A stretch of DNA of 64,000 bases from FW021-bin31 sp964422465 (lineage in GTDB: Bacteria; Bacteroidota; Bacteroidia; Chitinophagales; Chitinophagaceae). The translations under genes and the position numbers were made by a program. The stretch is taken from positions 45,052 to 109,051 of the forward strand of contig CAYRBD010000001.1 in the NCBI GenBank assembly GCA_964422465.1, given 5' to 3'. A model generated the notes under the pieces. That model saw nothing but the letters and a program-made list of their open reading frames with translations. It was not told the DNA's origin and did no database searches. The stretch's first letter is position 1. Every line of letters begins with the position of its first letter. Shown one piece after another: positions 61,034 to 64,000 of the stretch.

Positions 61034-61082
61034 CAAAATTATCTTGCATGGGAGGTTATACAATAGAACAAAAGTCATATTA
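61034..61082 (-). promoter_or_regulatory. Promoter C with regulator motif, no gene directly downstream
   Basis: Motif CAATAGAACAAAAGT (61061-61075) identical over 15 bases to promoter B, then CATATTA. The -33 TTG, 19-base spacer and -7 box TAATTTTG (61034-61041) all match consensus. It fires into a stretch without an open frame, about 365 bases before the CsgG-like gene. Confidence 0.7.
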
Positions 61083-61146
61083 TGCTTCCTCAAAAGACGC
61101 CGATTACTAAACACTGCTTTACCGAATCCCGTCTTACGGCCTCTGC

Positions 61147-61779
61147 TTATCTTCTACCATAATATTTATTCAGTGCCTCTGTTCGGTTTTGGACGTGGAG
61201 TTTTTCATAAATTTTATGGATATGTTGACGGACTGTACCTGTGGCGATATTTAATTTATCGGCAATTTCTTTATATAAAAAGCCTTTGGAAAGCAGTTGT
61301 AATACCTCGGTTTCTCTTGTGGATAATCCGGCTTCATTATTTTCCGGTTTGGTTTTGCGAAAAGCGGAAACCACTTTGCGGGCAATTTGCGTACTCATGG
61401 GCGCTCCTCCATAATACAATTCTTTGAGCGCTTCTAATATCTTGTCCGGAGGGGTCTTTTTCAACAAATAGCCGGTAGCCCCTGCCTCCAAGGCGTCAAA
61501 TACCAATTCGCTGTTTTCATAAATCGTAAACATCATAAACTGCATCTCCGGGCATTTTTCTTTCATTTTTTGAATACAATCTATTCCGTTCATTCCCGGA
61601 AGGTTTATGTCCATCAGGACGAGGTGGGGCTGCAATACAGATAGCTCTTTTAAGGCGTCTTCTGCATTGCTGTAAGCAGAGAGGCAGAGAAAATCATCTG
61701 CATACTCAATAATTCGTTGCACGTGCTCCCGAATTTCTTTCAGGTCCTCTACAATACTGACCGATATCATCTCCTTCAT
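61147..61779 (-). CDS. LuxR/NarL-type response regulator
   Basis: 210 residues from ATG 61779 (ATG 61770 also possible; the frame is open to 61803, which would lie inside the -7 box of promoter D). Receiver domain with acidic pair E11/D12, phosphorylation site D57 (LVLMDINLPGMNG) and the later K in LLKKTPP; DNA-binding domain at about 145-205 with LSTRETEVLQLLSKGFLYKEIA and TGTVRQHIHKIYEKL. Directly before it (upstream) is the histidine kinase gene, so they form a two-component pair. Likely binds the motif in promoters A-D, including its own promoter D. Confidence 0.93.
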   Translation of the reverse strand: MKEMISVSIVEDLKEIREHVQRIIEYADDFLCLSAYSNAEDALKELSVLQPHLVLMDINLPGMNGIDCIQKMKEKCPEMQFMMFTIYENSELVFDALEAGATGYLLKKTPPDKILEALKELYYGGAPMSTQIARKVVSAFRKTKPENNEAGLSTRETEVLQLLSKGFLYKEIADKLNIATGTVRQHIHKIYEKLHVQNRTEALNKYYGRR

Positions 61780-61800
61780 GGGAAAAAATTTGAAGTTCCA

Positions 61801-61849
61801 CAAAAATAATAGATCGCTTTGTTTCTTTTATAGAACTTTTGTTATATTC
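61801..61849 (-). promoter_or_regulatory. Promoter D with regulator motif, upstream of the response regulator gene
   Basis: Motif TTATAGAACTTTTGT (61828-61842), then TATATTC on the + strand, aligned to the other three at ATAGAA..GT and ATAT. The -33 is TAA instead of TTG; the -7 box is TATTTTTG (61801-61808), 19 bases away. Predicted transcript start is 15-25 bases before the response regulator ATG. The weaker -33 suggests dependence on an activator. Confidence 0.6.
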
Positions 61850-61853
61850 TTGG

Positions 61854-63797
61854 TTACGTTATCAGAGGACATTCAAGTGTAATCAGGGTACCTTCTTTAT
61901 TCCTAATATCGAAACTTCCTCCTACTGACTCCATCCGTTGTTTCATGTTTTGCAAACCGCTTCCAAAACGCCGTAGTTTCTCCAGGTTAATCCCTTTCCC
62001 GTCATCATGTATCACCACCTGTAAATTATCCGTTAAATAAAAACAAATGCATACCTTAGAAGCCCCTGCATGCTTGATCACATTGTGCAGACTTTCTTTT
62101 AGCACCAGAAAAATATTCCGTCTTTGTTCGCTCTGCAAATGAATATCCGGAACAGGGTCCGGAGCTTCAAAAGTGTATTTCAATCCATAATTTTCTAAAA
62201 AATTAGCCGTATGCTGACGAGAATATGTAATCAGATCATCCACTGTGTCATAAGCGCGATTCATACTCCAGATAATTTCACTCATTTTATCTACCACCGA
62301 TCCGGCCGTAGCGGCAATTTTGTCAGCAGTTTGTTTTCCGATTTCTTTCGTTTGAGTTTTCAGGTCCTCGCTCAGATAGAGGATAGTTGTGAGTGCCGAT
62401 CCCACATCATCATGCATTTCCTGCCCGATGCGGTTGCGTTCCTCTTCGCGGGCGTTCATCTGTGCTTTTAAGGTGTTTACTTCATGTTGCTTTTGGATCG
62501 TCAACAGGGATTGTTGTTGTAATTTTTGTTTATGTTTATGGCTCCTTACAGAGAGAATAAAAATAAAGATTAATACGATGAGTCCACTTATAATAATCCA
62601 TATCCAGATGTTTTTACGGTAAATCTTCCCCCGGCTATTTATCAAACTCAATTTTTGCTGTGCTATTTCTTTATCCTTTTGAGCCGTTTGGTATTTTATT
62701 TCAAGTTTGTGTAAATCTTTTTTGGTTTCCTTATTGGTGATGCTGTCATTCAGCGCTTCATATTTCTTTCGATAGGTAAGAGCGGAAGCATAATCTTTTT
62801 TAGCCTCTTTTAAGTTAGAAAAAGCCTCGTACCATAAGCTCAATTCATAATCAGCTCCTATTTTATGTCCTATATGAATGGCTTTACTGAGGTTTTTCTC
62901 CGCTTTAGATAATTGGCCAACATGCAATTGCGTATTTCCCAAGTTGCCATAGGCATACATTAAATAATCCGGATATTTATATTGCTTAGCCAGTTTCAAC
63001 ATTTTCTGGTACTTGGATAGCGCTGATTGATAACGGTTTTTTTTAATCAGGATGTCTCCTTCATTATTAAGTACATCCATTACCATATTGCTATCCGCTG
63101 TATTTTTTACTACCTTTAAAGCCCGGTTGAAGTGGAATAAAGCTGAGTCATATTGATGTAACGCAACCTCATTTACCGCCAGGTTAAAAAGGCTGTTCCC
63201 CATGATATGCCTATTATTGAGTTGCCTTCCAATTTTATACCCTGATTGGCCATAAGCTATTCCTTTGGTATAATCGCCGGTTAAATAAAGTACACTGGAC
63301 AGGTTATATCTAATGCGTCCGGAAAGTTTTTTATTCCCTAATCCCTCTGCGATTTTTAATTCTTTTATAAAAAAAATGCCTGCAGAATCTGCAAGGCCTT
63401 TGTATTCAAATACGTTGGCTAAGGCGCTGTATGCCCAGGCCATCGAAAGCGAATCCTCAGATTGAAGTGCCCAATGCATTTCTTCTCTTGCTGTTTGCAT
63501 TGCAGAATCATACTGGCTATTTTGGTTATACTGCGCTGCCAGGAAGTGGAAATATCTGGAAAGACCAATACTATATTGTCTATCAGAGGCCAGCGTATAT
63601 GCTTTTTGCAGGTAGTAGTGAGAGGAGTCTGGCGTAGAAGCGCTCAAACGAATAGCCTTTTGCAGGTAACGGTTAAATAGTGTGGTATCGCGGTCATAGG
63701 GAGTACTTTTTTCGGGCGGTTGCTGAACGGTCTGTGCCCTGCCTGCACTCCAGCCTGAAAGGCAACAGGCGATCATCAGGAGAAGAAATCGAAGCAT
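61854..63797 (-). CDS. TPR-containing sensor histidine kinase
   Basis: 647 residues. Signal peptide (MLRFLLLMIACCLSGWSAG), periplasmic array of tetratricopeptide repeats (about 60-345; ALSKYQKMLKLAKQYKYPDYLMYAYGNLGNTQ-like units), a coiled-coil, one membrane helix (about 396-417), then a HisKA_3-type core: phospho-acceptor H462 in GQEMHDDVGS, HATPase with NVIKHA (about 571-576), DDGKG (about 597-601) and GSGLQNMKQR (about 611-620). Matches the NarL-type kinases that pair with LuxR regulators; the cognate regulator follows 74 bases downstream. The stimulus is unknown; TPR repeats suggest a protein or peptide partner in the periplasm. Confidence 0.93.
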   Translation of the reverse strand: MLRFLLLMIACCLSGWSAGRAQTVQQPPEKSTPYDRDTTLFNRYLQKAIRLSASTPDSSHYYLQKAYTLASDRQYSIGLSRYFHFLAAQYNQNSQYDSAMQTAREEMHWALQSEDSLSMAWAYSALANVFEYKGLADSAGIFFIKELKIAEGLGNKKLSGRIRYNLSSVLYLTGDYTKGIAYGQSGYKIGRQLNNRHIMGNSLFNLAVNEVALHQYDSALFHFNRALKVVKNTADSNMVMDVLNNEGDILIKKNRYQSALSKYQKMLKLAKQYKYPDYLMYAYGNLGNTQLHVGQLSKAEKNLSKAIHIGHKIGADYELSLWYEAFSNLKEAKKDYASALTYRKKYEALNDSITNKETKKDLHKLEIKYQTAQKDKEIAQQKLSLINSRGKIYRKNIWIWIIISGLIVLIFIFILSVRSHKHKQKLQQQSLLTIQKQHEVNTLKAQMNAREEERNRIGQEMHDDVGSALTTILYLSEDLKTQTKEIGKQTADKIAATAGSVVDKMSEIIWSMNRAYDTVDDLITYSRQHTANFLENYGLKYTFEAPDPVPDIHLQSEQRRNIFLVLKESLHNVIKHAGASKVCICFYLTDNLQVVIHDDGKGINLEKLRRFGSGLQNMKQRMESVGGSFDIRNKEGTLITLECPLIT

Positions 63798-63914
63798 CCG
63801 GTTAAAGTTAAGAGCTATAAAGATACTCTTTTTTATAAAAATCCGGTTTGCCTTGTTCCTGACAAGTTGAAAGTCATTAAATTAAATGACATTATTTAGT
63901 CTGCACATTATCAG

Positions 63915-63988
63915 TCGGGACGACTGGATTCGAACCAGCGACCCCTTGCACCCCATGCAAGTGCGCTACCGAGCTGCGCTACGTCCCG
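63915..63988 (-). tRNA. tRNA-Pro (anticodon GGG)
   Basis: Complete cloverleaf on the - strand: 7-bp acceptor CGGGACG / CGTCCCG with C1-G72 (typical of tRNA-Pro) and discriminator A73, D-arm AGCGC..GCGC, anticodon stem CTTGC / GCAAG with loop ATGGGGT (anticodon GGG at 63952-63954), T-arm with TTCGAAT. CCA is not encoded (CTG follows). E. coli tRNA-Pro has the same key features. Confidence 0.95.
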
Positions 63989-64000
63989 AGATTCCTCTTT

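Larger units (their letters stand above)
60667..61146. other. 480-base non-coding stretch with two regulator-motif promoters and repeat palindromes
   Basis: Holds promoter B (60720-60769), promoter C (61034-61082) and the palindromic elements at 60804-60925. No open frame longer than about ten codons from an ATG on the - strand follows promoter C, so any transcript from it is non-coding or a 370-base leader of the CsgG-like gene. Confidence 0.6.

Noticed and set aside
59446..61842. CRISPR-like or IS-related direct repeats of CAATAGAACAAAAGT
   Set aside because: Only four copies with spacings of several hundred bases and each tied to a -7 box at fixed distance; no spacers, no cas genes, no transposase. 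Promoter elements explain them better.
63852..63890. Short inverted repeats (CTTG/CAAG, GTCATT/AATGAC) between the kinase gene and the tRNA as terminator or att site
   Set aside because: Stems of only four and six base pairs without T tracts, and no sign of an integrated element next to the tRNA.

Overview
The window is a chromosomal segment of a Bacteroidota bacterium, most likely Chitinophagaceae or a close relative. The reasons are: a primary sigma factor of only 286 residues lacking region 1.1, a CarB without the C-terminal allosteric domain, a TamB paired with a lipoprotein-type TamA (TamL), an OMP_b-brl_3 TonB-dependent receptor, DUF4249 and DUF4878 lipoproteins, and promoters of the TTG / TAnnTTTG type with no clear Shine-Dalgarno sequences. 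There is no prophage, IS element or CRISPR array; apart from one RES-Xre toxin-antitoxin pair the content is core-genome-like.

Layout. 2-12863 (+): most of a dcw (division and cell wall) cluster in classical order: ftsI (3' end only), murE, mraY, murD, ftsW, murG, murC, ftsQ, ftsA, ftsZ, closed by a strong terminator. 12959-15950 (+): upp, then a padR-type repressor with a PspC-domain membrane protein, preceded by a palindrome over the promoter. 15929-23958 (mostly -): a lipoprotein and polysaccharide deacetylase pair, a secreted protein (+), carB, coaA and an MsbA-like ABC exporter. 24045-26717 (+): rbfA, a LolC/E-type permease and the RES-Xre pair. 26736-34560 (-): nitrobindin-like protein, a trxB-folB-TPR operon, a DUF4249 lipoprotein, the primary sigma factor, ppa, two lipoproteins and phoH. 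34736-38795: yebC, purE, purK, cytochrome c, flavodoxin, cupin. 38880-49842 (-): tamL, tamB and pyruvate carboxylase. 49979-50878 (+): xerD. 50972-56338 (-): an ECF sigma factor operon with a beta-solenoid surface-type protein, and a TonB-dependent receptor. 56586-63797 (-): outer-membrane proteins, a ScyD-like beta-propeller lipoprotein, small membrane proteins, a CsgG-like protein and a two-component system (LuxR-type regulator, TPR histidine kinase). A tRNA-Pro(GGG) lies at the right edge.

The most notable observation is in the last block. Four copies of a motif (core CAATAGAACAAAAGT, then an A/T-rich ATAT tail, read on the + strand) sit at fixed spacing (19-20 bp) from a TAnnTTTG-type -7 box. 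Three of these promoters lie directly upstream of the response regulator, the CsgG-like gene and the ScyD-like gene; the fourth faces a 370-bp non-coding stretch. This looks like a local, autoregulated envelope regulon of the LuxR-type response regulator, and I did not recognise it as a described system.

Limits: all family calls are from reading motifs and overall layout, without database searches. Promoter and terminator calls are pattern-based. Where a start codon was moved from the longest reading frame, the reason is given in the entry.
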